DNA of 64,000 nt from Croceibacterium selenioxidans (GTDB taxonomy: Bacteria; Pseudomonadota; Alphaproteobacteria; Sphingomonadales; Sphingomonadaceae), in the NCBI RefSeq assembly GCF_018599195.1, contig NZ_JAHFVK010000001.1, positions 1,116,001-1,180,000 of the forward strand, written 5' to 3'. This document shows, in pieces, positions 27,486 to 37,369 of this stretch. Position numbers and translations under genes: made by a program. Position 1 is the first letter of the stretch. Each line of letters starts with the position of its first letter. The notes below the pieces were generated by a model. That model worked only from the letters and a program-made list of their open reading frames with translations, made no database searches and was not told the origin of the DNA.

Positions 27486-29144
27486 TTACAGCAACCATTC
27501 GATCGGCAGGCGGGATAGGAGCCAGATCCCGCCACGCTGGAACGCCGTCGTGCCGGGTTCCTTCGTGTGAACGATAGTGAGACCGTCGCGGCGCTCGATC
27601 CAGTTGAGTTCGCCATCGTCCGTCAGGACGATCTCGTAAGCGTTCCCGGGGATCAGGCTGTCGAATGAATCCGACACGGCGCCGGCCAGCGCCGGGCTTT
27701 CGATCACGAAGCCTTGCTCGGTGTTGAGATGCATCGAGCGCGGATCGAAGTTGAACGAGCCGATGAACAATTTCTGCCGGTCGACTGCGAAGGTCTTGGC
27801 ATGGAGGGTTGTCGCGGAAGAGCGTAACACGGGCCCGCCGTCGGAGCGCCGACCGCTGCCTGAGCCCATCGAGGTGAGGCGACGCCTTCTGTCGTCGATG
27901 CCGTCCACCGCGCTGGCCCGCATTTCGAACACGCGGACGCCCTTCTCCAGCATCTCGCGCCGGTAATGGGCGTAGCCTGCATGAACGATCCACACGTCGC
28001 TGGCCTCGAAGGCGTTCGTAAAGACCGCCGTGTCGACGCCCCGCTCAGCCAGGCGTCCCAATTCATCGACGCCTGCCTGGGTCGGAACAAAGTAACCGGA
28101 GATGAGGCGCAGTTCGCTGCTGGGATCGCCGATAGCCTTGTGAAGCGTATTCATCAGGAGACCGTCCTCCTTGCCCTTGCCCACGCCTTTGGCGGGGTCG
28201 TCGCTGAGCATGCGCACCGGAGCCCAGGCGAACGGGAGTGTGCCGTCGAGGACTTGCGCGATGAAGGGAAGTTCCTTGATCGCCGCCACGTATTCACGCG
28301 CCGCCGCGCTAGTTTCGACCAGCGAGGCGTTACGGTGGATGAGGTCGGGATCGGAATCGGAGGGTGGTGAGAGAATGCGCTCGGCCGGATAGGCCGACTG
28401 ACTGGCCCAGTACCGGTCGAAATCGGCCGACACATGGTCTACCACCGGGCCGATCGCGAGCACGTCGAGATCGGCGAACAGCCCGCCTTCGGCCGCGGAG
28501 AAGTACTCGTCGCCGACGTTCCGCCCGCCGATCACGGCGGCCTGGTTGTCGGCGATGATTCCCTTGTTGTGCATACGCCTGTTGAGCCGGAAGAAGTCGG
28601 TCGCATAACCGACCATCTTCGGCTTGCGGATGACGAAGGGATTGAACAGCCGGATCTCGATGTTCGGATGGCGGTCGAGCGCGGCGAGGACGTGGTCCAT
28701 GCCGGCGATGCCGTTGTCGTCGAGCAGCATACGCACTCGCACGCCCCGCTCGGCGGCATCGAGCATGGCTTCGAGCATCAGAGTGCCAGACAGGTCCTTG
28801 TGCCAGATGTAATACTGCACATCGAGCGTGCGCGTGGCCGCGCGGGCGAGCAGGACGCGGGCAGCGAAGGCGTCGTACCCGTCGATCAGCATGTGAATGC
28901 CCGAGTCCTCGCCATGCCCGGAGCGCAGATCGGCAACACCTTGACCCAGCGGTGTGTCAGCGGTCTCGGTGTAGTGGCGCGAGGCCGGTCGCGGTTCCAG
29001 GGGCGGCAGAGGGTTGGCGAGACGAATGATCAGGACGCCGAGCGCGAAGACCGCGACACTGGCGGCGACCCATTGTGCAATCAACCACAGCATCGATCGC
29101 TTCGGTTTGCCTTTCAACGGCCCTGTCCGCCTTGCAGCCTGCAT
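27486..29144 (-). CDS. Phospholipase D-like / cardiolipin synthase family protein
   Basis: A 552-residue membrane-anchored PLD superfamily enzyme. A hydrophobic helix (LWLIAQWVAASVAVFALGVLI in the first 45 residues) is followed by two HKD domains: HNKGIIADNQ and HAKTFAVDRQ with the downstream SFNFDPRS. Such pairs typify cardiolipin synthases and periplasmic phosphatidyltransferases; this YmdC/ClsC-like form could be either. I keep the ATG at 29144, but an ATG at 29093 just before the hydrophobic helix is possible. It converges on pit with a 6-base gap. Confidence 0.88.
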   Translation of the reverse strand: MQAARRTGPLKGKPKRSMLWLIAQWVAASVAVFALGVLIIRLANPLPPLEPRPASRHYTETADTPLGQGVADLRSGHGEDSGIHMLIDGYDAFAARVLLARAATRTLDVQYYIWHKDLSGTLMLEAMLDAAERGVRVRMLLDDNGIAGMDHVLAALDRHPNIEIRLFNPFVIRKPKMVGYATDFFRLNRRMHNKGIIADNQAAVIGGRNVGDEYFSAAEGGLFADLDVLAIGPVVDHVSADFDRYWASQSAYPAERILSPPSDSDPDLIHRNASLVETSAAAREYVAAIKELPFIAQVLDGTLPFAWAPVRMLSDDPAKGVGKGKEDGLLMNTLHKAIGDPSSELRLISGYFVPTQAGVDELGRLAERGVDTAVFTNAFEASDVWIVHAGYAHYRREMLEKGVRVFEMRASAVDGIDDRRRRLTSMGSGSGRRSDGGPVLRSSATTLHAKTFAVDRQKLFIGSFNFDPRSMHLNTEQGFVIESPALAGAVSDSFDSLIPGNAYEIVLTDDGELNWIERRDGLTIVHTKEPGTTAFQRGGIWLLSRLPIEWLL

Positions 29145-29173
29145 CGGGTAGCAGAAGGACCGAGAACCTCAAA

Positions 29174-29310
29174 TCCTCCTTGTCGCGAAGCGATGGGGAG
29201 GTGGCAGACGACGAAGTCGCTAATGGAGGGGCCAGGCGCTGCAGCCCCGCCACCACGACGGATGCACCGCCGTGGTCTCCCTCCCCATCCGCTCTGCGGA
29301 CAGGGAGGAA
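29174..29310. repeat. Palindromic intergenic repeat element
   Basis: The gap between two same-strand genes carries two hairpin-like units in inverted order: CCTCC...GGGAGG (about 29175-29201) and CCCTCCCC...AGGGAGG (about 29280-29308), separated by GGTGGC...GGAGGGGC and its approximate complement (CCCCGCCACC). This CCTCC/GGGAGG-GGTGGC layout resembles repeats scattered between genes in sphingomonad genomes. It encodes nothing, and copy number elsewhere cannot be tested here. Confidence 0.6.
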
Positions 29311-29316
29311 CTCTGC

Positions 29317-31398
29317 TTACCAGATGCGCACGCGCTGCTCGGGCGGAAGGTAGAGCTTGTCGCCCGGCTTAACTCCGAAGGCGTCGTACCAGGCGTCGAG
29401 ATTGCGGACGGTCAGCGCGCGATACTGGCCAGGGGCGTGGCCGTCGGTGGCGATACGCTGGCGCATGGCTGCTTCACGCATCTTGGTCGCCCAGGACTGG
29501 GCATAGGCGATGAAGAACCGCTGATCGCCCGTGAACCCGTCGATATCCGCCGCCGGCTTGCCACCCAGCGACGCGTGGTAGGCGTCGAATGCCGCAGCGA
29601 GGCCGGCCACGTCGGCAATGTTCTCGCCAAGGGTGAGGCCGCCGCGAACGTGAAGGCCAGGGAACGGCTCGTAAAGATCGTATTGGTCCGAAAGCGCCTT
29701 GCCTGCCTTATCGAACTGCGCGCGGTCGGCGTCGGTCCACCAGTTGCGCATCGCGCCGGTGGAGTCGAACTCCGCCCCGTTGTTGTCGAAGCTGTGGCTG
29801 ATCTCGTGGCCGATGACTGCACCGATGGCGCCGTAGTTGAACGCCGGGTCGGCCTTGGGATCGAAGAACGGCCGCTGCAAAATGGCCGCCGGGAAGTTGA
29901 GCGCGTTCTGCACCGGCAGGTTCACTGCGTTGACCAGCTGCGCGTTCATCCACCATTCGCGCTTGTCGAGCGGCTTGCCGATCTTGGCGAGCTGTTGCTG
30001 GTAGCGCAGCTTCTCCGCAGCCTGCTTGTTGGCATAGGCGGTGCCGGGATCGAGTTTTAGCGAGGAATAGTCGGTCCAGGTGTCCGGATAGCCGACGCCG
30101 ACGTCCATCGACTCCACCTTGGCCTTGGCCTCGGCCTTGGTTTCCGGCGCCATCCACTCAATCGCGTCGATTCGCTTGGAGAACGCCGCCTTGATGTTCT
30201 CAACCATCGACTGGATTTCCGCCTTGGCGGAGGCCGGGAAATACTTATCGGTGTAGAGCTTGCCGAGCGCATCGCCGATGTTCGCGTTGACAGCCGAAAG
30301 CGCGCGCTTCTCACGTGGCCGCGCTTGCTCCGCTCCGGTGAGCTGGGTGCCGTAGAAGGCGAAGCTCAGTTGATCGAGCTTGCTTGGCAGGACGGCAGTG
30401 TTCTGGTTGATCTGATGGAAGGTCAGCCAGTCCTTCCAGGCCTCGAGCGGCTCGGAGCCGACAAGTGCCGCGATCTTGGGGATGGCGTTGGCATGGTAAG
30501 CGTTGAATTTCTGTTGGCTGCCTAGCTGGGCGGCGTCGAAGAAGCTCTTCCAGTCGAGCCCAGGCGCCTTCTTGGCGAAGTCCGCCGGGGTCCAGACGGC
30601 TTTGGCCACCTGCCAGTCGTCGCTTTCCTCTCGCGTCGAATGAGCGCGGGCAATCTTGACCTCAAGGTCGTAGATCCGCTGCGCCTTTGCCGCTGCATCG
30701 GCAATGCCGGCGGCCGTGAGCAAGTCGGCGACGTACTTGCGGTAAGCCGCCTGGTTGGCCTTCATGTCAGGCTCGGACGAGAGGTAGTACTCGCGCTCGG
30801 GCATGCCTAGCCCGCCCTGGAGGATGTAGGGCATGACCTCCCCGCCAACGAGCGCCTGCGTCACGAACACGCCGAACAGGTTCTCGGTCTCGAAGTTGGT
30901 AGCGTTGAGCGGGTCGACGTCGGCCCGCACATTGCCGCCCAGTTCGCGCGCGAGCGCGGTCTTGTCCTTGATCGCGGCGATGCGCTGCAGGTCGGCCTGG
31001 ACGGGCTCCATCCCGAGCTTGTCGATCGTCGCCGTGTCGAGGAACGCGTCGTAATACGCCTTGACCCGAGCCGCGTCGGTACCGGCCTCAGGCTCCGACT
31101 TCTCAAGGTCCGCCAGCAAGACCTCGAGGTTCTTCTCAGTCTGCTGGTCCGCGACCCAAAATGCGCCGATGCTCGAACGGTCCGCGGGGATCTCGTTCGC
31201 TTTCATCCAGCCTTCGTTGGCGTAACCGTAGAAATCGTCACCCGGCTTTATGGCGGTGTTCATGGCCATGAGGTTGATGCCAACCTCGGTGCCCGGAGTG
31301 ACTGCTTCCGTCTCGCCTTCAACCATATTGCAGGCGACCGGGCCGAGCGTGAGGGTGGCAACGCCCAGCAGGAGGGCGGCAGCGAGGCGAGTTTTCAT
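29317..31398 (-). CDS. M13-family zinc metallopeptidase (neprilysin-like)
   Basis: A secreted M13 endopeptidase of 693 residues. The active site is complete: HEISH supplies two zinc ligands and the catalytic glutamate, and ENIAD about 60 residues later supplies the third ligand. C-terminal features GLHVRGGLTLGENIADVAG and PGQYRALTVRNLDAWYDAF fit the family. Residues 1-23 are a signal sequence; the cysteine at the end (LGPVACN) could be lipidated, but the lipobox is imperfect. I chose the ATG at 31398, as the 12 residues upstream look untranslated. Its likely substrates are small extracytoplasmic peptides. Confidence 0.93.
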   Translation of the reverse strand: MKTRLAAALLLGVATLTLGPVACNMVEGETEAVTPGTEVGINLMAMNTAIKPGDDFYGYANEGWMKANEIPADRSSIGAFWVADQQTEKNLEVLLADLEKSEPEAGTDAARVKAYYDAFLDTATIDKLGMEPVQADLQRIAAIKDKTALARELGGNVRADVDPLNATNFETENLFGVFVTQALVGGEVMPYILQGGLGMPEREYYLSSEPDMKANQAAYRKYVADLLTAAGIADAAAKAQRIYDLEVKIARAHSTREESDDWQVAKAVWTPADFAKKAPGLDWKSFFDAAQLGSQQKFNAYHANAIPKIAALVGSEPLEAWKDWLTFHQINQNTAVLPSKLDQLSFAFYGTQLTGAEQARPREKRALSAVNANIGDALGKLYTDKYFPASAKAEIQSMVENIKAAFSKRIDAIEWMAPETKAEAKAKVESMDVGVGYPDTWTDYSSLKLDPGTAYANKQAAEKLRYQQQLAKIGKPLDKREWWMNAQLVNAVNLPVQNALNFPAAILQRPFFDPKADPAFNYGAIGAVIGHEISHSFDNNGAEFDSTGAMRNWWTDADRAQFDKAGKALSDQYDLYEPFPGLHVRGGLTLGENIADVAGLAAAFDAYHASLGGKPAADIDGFTGDQRFFIAYAQSWATKMREAAMRQRIATDGHAPGQYRALTVRNLDAWYDAFGVKPGDKLYLPPEQRVRIW

Positions 31399-31519
31399 GA
31401 AGTGCTTTCCCGTGAGGCGCGAACCGAGGCGCATTCTAGTTTCTAATGGAACTGCATAGAGTCCCGGGGCGACTGCCGCAAGAAACGTCCGTCGACGCCG
31501 ATAGGTCCTTGGTCGATGG

Positions 31520-33085
31520 TCAACGGGCGGCGGCCAGCTCGAAGCCGACGCGCGTTCCGGGGCCGAGGGGCAAGTCGAACGCCACCCAGCCCGCCACGAT
31601 CAACGACCCTGCGAGGTAGAAGGCGATCGCAAAGGGCAAGGTCGCCGACAGCAAGGTGCCGAGCCGCATTTTCGGGTTCCAGCGCTGGCAGTAGATCAAC
31701 ACCAGCACGAAGTAGGGATTGAGCGGCGAAATCAGGTTGGTCACGGTGTCGCCCACGCGATAGGCCGCCGTGGTCATTTCGGGCGAGATGTCGAGCAACA
31801 TCAGCATCGGCACCGCAACCGGCGCCATGGCGGTCCATTTGGCAGAACCCGAAGCGATCAGGAAATCGAGCCAGGCCGATGCCGTGGTCAGCATCGGCAG
31901 CAGTAGCGCAGGCGGTGCGTTGAGCGAGCGCAGGAACTCCGATCCGTTGATCGCGGTGATGGGAGCCAGGTTGGACCAGCCAAACATCGCCACGAAGTGC
32001 GCCGCGAAAAAGGCGATAACCAGGTACGGCAACATCCCTTCCAGGCCCTCGGCCATGAACCGGATGACGTCCCGATGACCTTTGATCGTCCCGGCGCCCT
32101 TGCCGAAGGCCCAGCCGCAGCCGAGCAGCAGGACGAAGAGGATCGCGGCGATCGAGCGGTAGAAAGGGACGATGCGCTCTCCCGGCTCGGCCGACATATC
32201 GTAGAGCGGCCTGAAACCCGGCGTGAAGATCAGCGCGGCAGTGGCCAGGACCACGAGCAGCGCGGTCAAGCCCGCCGCGCGAAGGCCCTTGCGCTCCTCG
32301 GGCGTGAGTTCAGACGGCGCGGGTTGCACCTGGCCCTCCTCGCCGCTCCACGCTTCGAGCCGCGGGCCGACGATCTTCGCGGCGATAAGCCAGCCAAGGC
32401 CTACGAAAGCCACCGCGATTGCAATTAGAAACCACCAATTGCCGAGCGGATTCATCGTCCAGCTCGGCTCAAGCAACGCGGCCCCGGTTTGGGTTATCCC
32501 GAGGATCAGCACGTCGTACTGTCCTGGCAACAGGTTACCCGCAAGGCCCGTGGCGCAGCCGACGAAGCCCAGGATCAGGCCGAGCACGGGGTTGCGCCCG
32601 GCATTGGCGAAAACAACTCCCGCGAGGGGGATATAGACCAGGTACCCTGCGTCGACCGCATGGACCGTGAGCATGCCGAGCAGGATCACCGCGGGCGACA
32701 ACAGACGGTCCGAAATGCCTCGCACCGCCTTGCGGATCAGCGCCGAAAGCAGCCCGGACTTCTCGGCCACCCCGGCTCCGAGCATGATCGTCAGTACCAG
32801 GCCGAGCGGCGGGAAGCCGGTATAGGTCCGCGGCATCTCTGTCAGCAACTGACGGACCAGCTCTTCGGAGAGCAAGCTCTTGGCCGCCAGCGTCTCGCCG
32901 GTTGCCGGGTTGACCGCTGTCCAGCCCATGCCCGCGCCGGCAGCCGAGATGGCAACGAGCACCACGATGATAAACGCGAAGATCGCCACCGGATCGGGCA
33001 GCGAGTTGCCGAGGCGCTCGACGGTGTCGAGAAAGCGGTCCCCGCGCGTGCGAGGCACCGACCCGGTCGAAGCAGTTGACGCCAT
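31520..33085 (-). CDS. AbgT-family transporter
   Basis: A 521-residue inner-membrane protein with about a dozen hydrophobic helices, of the AbgT family (E. coli AbgT imports p-aminobenzoyl-glutamate; Neisseria MtrF and others export sulfonamides). Family stretches include LGNSLPDPVAIFAFII near the N-terminus, the VHAVDAGYLVYIPLAG segment and the SGSAKWTAMAPVAVPML segment late on. Neither a folate-catabolism amidohydrolase nor efflux genes are next door, so direction and substrate are open. It follows eno with a 57-base gap that contains a hairpin over its ribosome-binding site. Confidence 0.92.
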   Translation of the reverse strand: MASTASTGSVPRTRGDRFLDTVERLGNSLPDPVAIFAFIIVVLVAISAAGAGMGWTAVNPATGETLAAKSLLSEELVRQLLTEMPRTYTGFPPLGLVLTIMLGAGVAEKSGLLSALIRKAVRGISDRLLSPAVILLGMLTVHAVDAGYLVYIPLAGVVFANAGRNPVLGLILGFVGCATGLAGNLLPGQYDVLILGITQTGAALLEPSWTMNPLGNWWFLIAIAVAFVGLGWLIAAKIVGPRLEAWSGEEGQVQPAPSELTPEERKGLRAAGLTALLVVLATAALIFTPGFRPLYDMSAEPGERIVPFYRSIAAILFVLLLGCGWAFGKGAGTIKGHRDVIRFMAEGLEGMLPYLVIAFFAAHFVAMFGWSNLAPITAINGSEFLRSLNAPPALLLPMLTTASAWLDFLIASGSAKWTAMAPVAVPMLMLLDISPEMTTAAYRVGDTVTNLISPLNPYFVLVLIYCQRWNPKMRLGTLLSATLPFAIAFYLAGSLIVAGWVAFDLPLGPGTRVGFELAAAR

Positions 33086-33090
33086 CCGTC

Positions 33091-33115
33091 AATCCCCCCG
33101 CGTCCCGAGGGGATT
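33091..33115 (-). promoter_or_regulatory. Hairpin covering the abgT-like ribosome-binding site
   Basis: AATCCCC at 33091-33097 and GGGGATT at 33109-33115 form a 7-base perfect stem with an 11-base loop. Read on the minus strand, the downstream arm contains the G-rich Shine-Dalgarno stretch just before the transporter ATG at 33085. It may hide that site or act as a weak eno terminator; no U-run follows. Confidence 0.4.
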
Positions 33116-33142
33116 AGACGTTAAGCGCGACGGCTTGGCAAG

Positions 33143-34456
<1,314 letters not shown>

Positions 34457-34504
34457 TCAGTAAGACACCCCCAATATCGTGGAGGTCGAGGCGTCCTATG
34501 CGGC

Positions 34505-34529
34505 GGAACCAAGAGGTGCAAGCCGCGTT
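34505..34529 (+). promoter_or_regulatory. EcfG-type general stress promoter (GGAAC-N16-CGTT)
   Basis: GGAAC at 34505-34509 and CGTT at 34526-34529 are exactly 16 bases apart, the consensus of the alphaproteobacterial general-stress sigma factor EcfG. Transcription would begin near 34536 and leave a leader of about 78 bases before the ATG at 34615. It points at the four-gene membrane-protein operon downstream. Confidence 0.7.
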
Positions 34530-34614
34530 CGATTCCGGAGTTGGCGGGGATCGCAAACCTGCCAAGAATTGGATAAGAGTTGCCCGATCTTCTGGGCGAA
34601 TGGAAAGGGAAATC

Positions 34615-35148
34615 ATGGCCGAGACTGCTGCCAACACCGCCAAGCCACGCAAGAGCTCGGCCAAGAAGACCGAGATCAACGGCACGGCTCTCGAAACCTC
34701 GAATACCGCCGAGGCCAAGTCACGCTTCAACGCCGCGCTTGAAGAAGCCCGCGCCGGGGCTATGGCCCTGGGCGCTGAAGCGCGCGAACGGGCGTCGGCC
34801 TATCGCAGCCAGGCCTCAACGACCGGTGGCGACTGGGCCGCGGAAGCCAAGACCAAGGCAGCCGAACTTGCCAACGACGGCAAGAAGGGCGCCAGCGGGG
34901 CGTTGACAAGCCTCAGCCGTCTGGTGGCCGACAATGCCGGCACGATCGAGCAGAACCTGGGAGCCAAGTACGGCGACTATGCCCGCACGGCGTCCCAGAA
35001 GTTGCAGGAGACCGGCCAGGCGCTGGACCAGAAGAGCCTTGATCAGCTGGGCGACGACGCGCGCGAGTTCGTGCGGAAGAGCCCTGGCGTCGCCATCGGC
35101 ATTGCCGCGGCTGCGGGCTTCCTGCTGGCACGTCTGTTTCGGCGGTGA
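34615..35148 (+). CDS. DUF883/ElaB-YqjD-like stress membrane protein
   Basis: A 177-residue protein with a long charged helical part rich in Ala, Lys and Glu, ending in a single C-terminal membrane anchor (KSPGVAIGIAAAAGFLLARL). This matches the ElaB/YqjD/DUF883 layout; E. coli YqjD ties ribosomes to the membrane in stationary phase. The start is the ATG at 34615 behind AAAGGGAAATC; a 56-residue upstream open stretch is leader RNA. It is the first gene of a four-gene unit under a GGAAC-N16-CGTT promoter, so stress or stationary-phase induction is likely. Confidence 0.85.
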   Translation: MAETAANTAKPRKSSAKKTEINGTALETSNTAEAKSRFNAALEEARAGAMALGAEARERASAYRSQASTTGGDWAAEAKTKAAELANDGKKGASGALTSLSRLVADNAGTIEQNLGAKYGDYARTASQKLQETGQALDQKSLDQLGDDAREFVRKSPGVAIGIAAAAGFLLARLFRR

Positions 35149-35594
35149 ATCTGCCGGGGGGTGGAGAAGAACTCGTCCCGATCGATCGGGACGAGGAAGC
35201 GTCGTTGCCGTCAGACGATGAAGCACAGGACAGCGCGTTAGGGGAACCGGACGACCGGTCTCTGCGTGAAGATGTCGAAGCGCTCATCGAAGACGGCAAG
35301 ACGTACCTCGAAGCCGAGCTGGTCTTTCAGAAGACCCGCGCCGCCTATGTCGCGGATCGGGCGAAGGGTGCCGTGATATTCGGGGCCGTTGCCGCGGTCC
35401 TGGCCTTTCTCGCTCTCATCGGGCTGACCGTCGGCCTCATCATCGCGCTTACTCCCTTGATTACCGCCTGGGGAGCTAGCGCCGTGGTTGTGGCGTTGCT
35501 GGCCATCGCGGCGATACTTTGCGTCAGGACCGCCGGAAAGCGCTGGAGCAAGGTCATGGCCGCGATCGAAGGCCCTGATGGAGAGCGGCGATGA
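35145..35594 (+). CDS. YqjE-like (phage holin superfamily III) membrane protein
   Basis: A 149-residue protein with an acidic N-terminal half and two adjacent membrane helices (AVIFGAVAAVLAFLALIGL and the segment near ASAVVVALLAIAAILCV), as in YqjE/DUF1469. The automatic name phage holin is based on topology; no phage gene is near. It begins with GTG at 35145, overlapping the previous stop in GTGA form, so translation is coupled to the DUF883 protein, as in the E. coli yqjDE pair. Confidence 0.83.
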   Translation: MNLPGGGEELVPIDRDEEASLPSDDEAQDSALGEPDDRSLREDVEALIEDGKTYLEAELVFQKTRAAYVADRAKGAVIFGAVAAVLAFLALIGLTVGLIIALTPLITAWGASAVVVALLAIAAILCVRTAGKRWSKVMAAIEGPDGERR

Positions 35595-35923
35595 GCGATA
35601 TCGAGCACCGTCTGGGGGAAGACCGAATGCTGCGTGACGCGGCGCTCGGCTTGTTCAAGGCCGATCTCGCCCTGATCCGTGCCGACATCGCCGAACGCGG
35701 GATCGGCACGCGGATCAAGGACCGCATCGGCGAAGGCACGGCCGACATGATCGAAGACGCCGTCGACTATGCCGAGGAAAACCGAGGCAAAATCGCCGCC
35801 GCGGTGGCCGCGGTGGTGCTGTGGTTTGCCCGCGGCCCCATCATAGACGCGCTCGGCCGCCTGTTTGACGACGGCGAAGAGGAAGATGCGGAACTTGTCG
35901 AGCCGGACAGCCGTTCCGCCTAA
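35591..35923 (+). CDS. Small membrane protein of the YqjDE-type operon, unknown function
   Basis: A 110-residue protein I cannot place in a named family. It begins with a charged amphipathic helix (residues about 1-70), has one hydrophobic segment (IAAAVAAVVLWFARGPI) and a very acidic tail (DDGEEEDAELVEPD). Start overlaps the upstream stop by 4 bases (ATGA). Position suggests it works with the two membrane proteins before it in envelope or ribosome behaviour under stress. Confidence 0.8.
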   Translation: MSDIEHRLGEDRMLRDAALGLFKADLALIRADIAERGIGTRIKDRIGEGTADMIEDAVDYAEENRGKIAAAVAAVVLWFARGPIIDALGRLFDDGEEEDAELVEPDSRSA

Positions 35924-35951
35924 GACCAGATTTCACGGGGAGTTACAGACG

Positions 35952-36449
35952 ATGACCGATGCCAAGCGCCAGACCCTCAAGCAGAAGGTCGCAACCGGAC
36001 AGGCGCGCGTCAAACAGCGGACCAAGGGCGAAAACACCACGACCGTCGTCGACCGCGCGGGCGAGAAGGCTATCGAGGCCAAGGACAAGGTATTCAGCTT
36101 CGCCAAGGAGCACCCGATCGCGACGGTCGCCGGTGCCGTGGTCGTCGGGGCGCTGATCAGCACCCTGTTCAAGCGCTCGCCAACACGCGAGGTCGCAACC
36201 AAGGCGGCGAGCCGGGCTTCGGGCCTCGCGGTAGTCGGAGCCCAGTTGGCGCTGGCCTACGCCCAGCAAGCGATGTCGGCAGCGGGCCAGGCCGCCAAGG
36301 CTGGGGCGGACAAGTTTGACGGTGTAGGCGATGGCGCGCTCGATTTCGGTCGGGACGCGGCCGGAAAGGCAGGCAAGCTAGGTGAGAGTGCCGCTTTGGC
36401 GGCTCGCGATGCCGGCAAGCGGCTCAGCCAAGCATGGCGCGACAGATAG
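35952..36449 (+). CDS. Helical membrane-associated protein of the stress operon
   Basis: A 165-residue protein with a basic N-terminal helix (LKQKVATGQARVKQRTKG), one central membrane segment (HPIATVAGAVVVGALISTLF) and an Ala-rich amphipathic C-terminal helix. Its AVDRAGEKAIEAKDKV style resembles DUF883-type proteins, but I cannot assign a family. A GGGGAG ribosome-binding site precedes the ATG at 35952; 28 bases separate it from the previous stop. It closes the four-gene unit. Confidence 0.78.
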   Translation: MTDAKRQTLKQKVATGQARVKQRTKGENTTTVVDRAGEKAIEAKDKVFSFAKEHPIATVAGAVVVGALISTLFKRSPTREVATKAASRASGLAVVGAQLALAYAQQAMSAAGQAAKAGADKFDGVGDGALDFGRDAAGKAGKLGESAALAARDAGKRLSQAWRDR

Positions 36450-36528
36450 ACTGATCGGTTGGGTTGCGATGCCTCCCCGCCCTAAGTAACGGGTGAAACC
36501 GACTCATATGGGCGAAAGGGCATTTTTG

Positions 36529-36756
36529 ATGGGGAAGCAACTTCTACACCTGGTCATGGGCGGCCGAGTGGTCGATCCGCAAGGTGTCGAGTTCCAGAAC
36601 CTCAACGAACTGGATATCGTGGGAATCTATCCCAACTACGCCGCGGCCGAAGAAGCCTGGCGTGCGTGTGCCCAGCGAACAGTTGACGATGCGGAAATGA
36701 AGTACGTGATCGTCCACCTCCACCGCCTGCTCGAACCCGAGCTGCCGGCGAGCTAA
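36529..36756 (+). CDS. DUF4170 family protein
   Basis: A 75-residue cytoplasmic protein of the DUF4170 family, found mainly in alphaproteobacteria and of unknown role. Recognisable text includes QLLHLVMGGRVVDP and VGIYPNYAAAEEAWRA. I chose the ATG at 36529, 8 bases after AAAGGG; two earlier in-frame starts (ATG 36508, and a further alternative at 36493) are weaker. It converges on greA across a hairpin. Confidence 0.82.
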   Translation: MGKQLLHLVMGGRVVDPQGVEFQNLNELDIVGIYPNYAAAEEAWRACAQRTVDDAEMKYVIVHLHRLLEPELPAS

Positions 36757-36757
36757 C

Positions 36758-36807
36758 CGAATTTTCCCTCCCTTCTGAACATGGCGCTCAGGCGGGAGGG
36801 AAATTCG
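36758..36807. terminator. Bidirectional hairpin between the DUF4170 gene and greA
   Basis: CGAATTTTCCCTCCC at 36758-36772 pairs with GGGAGGGAAATTCG at 36794-36807, with one bulged T, around a 21-base loop. It lies between two convergent genes and ends one base before the greA stop codon. No strong U-tract follows, so its efficiency is uncertain. Confidence 0.5.
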
Positions 36808-36808
36808 A

Positions 36809-37276
36809 TCAGACGAACTCGATCTTTTCCACTTGGTAGAAGCGGTCGCCCGAGGGCACCGTCACTTCGACTTCGTCACCGACCTGCTTACCGATCAGCG
36901 CGCGGCCGAGCGGGGAATCGTACGAGATGCGGCCCTGGCGCACATCGGCCTCTGTCTGCCCGACGATCTGGTAACGCTGGGGTTTGTCGTCGTCATCCAG
37001 CACCGTGACCGTGGCGCCGAACACGATCCGGTCGCCAGAAAGCGTCGAAGGATCGATGATCTGCGCACGCGAAACACGGTCTTCGATCTCGGCGATCTGC
37101 GCCTCGACCTGACCCTGGCGTTCTTTGGCGGCGTGGTATTCGGCGTTCTCCGAAAGATCACCGTGTGCGCGGGCTTCCTCGATCGCGTCAACGATCTTCG
37201 GCCGCTCCTGCCGCAAAACCTGGAGGTCGGCGGTAAGCTTTTCGTAGCCTTCCGCCAGCATCGGCACTCTTTCCAT
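36809..37276 (-). CDS. greA: Transcription elongation factor GreA
   Basis: GreA rescues backtracked RNA polymerase by stimulating transcript cleavage. The 155-residue protein has the N-terminal coiled coil with the acidic tip motif [16 protein letters not shown] and the C-terminal FKBP-like domain ([18 protein letters not shown]). Length is normal. It lies upstream of neither carA nor carB in a shared reading; carB ends some 90 bases further upstream on the same strand, so greA may be read through from carAB. Confidence 0.96.
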   Translation of the reverse strand: MERVPMLAEGYEKLTADLQVLRQERPKIVDAIEEARAHGDLSENAEYHAAKERQGQVEAQIAEIEDRVSRAQIIDPSTLSGDRIVFGATVTVLDDDDKPQRYQIVGQTEADVRQGRISYDSPLGRALIGKQVGDEVEVTVPSGDRFYQVEKIEFV

Positions 37277-37369
37277 GGTCTTCCCTGTCCGTCCTCATTG
37301 CCCCGTCAAAGAAACCCATCCCCGCACGGTCGGCGGTTTCGCCAGGTTTCGAATGTCGGGGGAAACGTC

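Noticed and set aside
35145-35594. Prophage remnant suggested by the holin-type name of the YqjE-like protein
   Set aside because: No integrase, lysin, capsid or attachment repeats nearby; the name reflects topology only.
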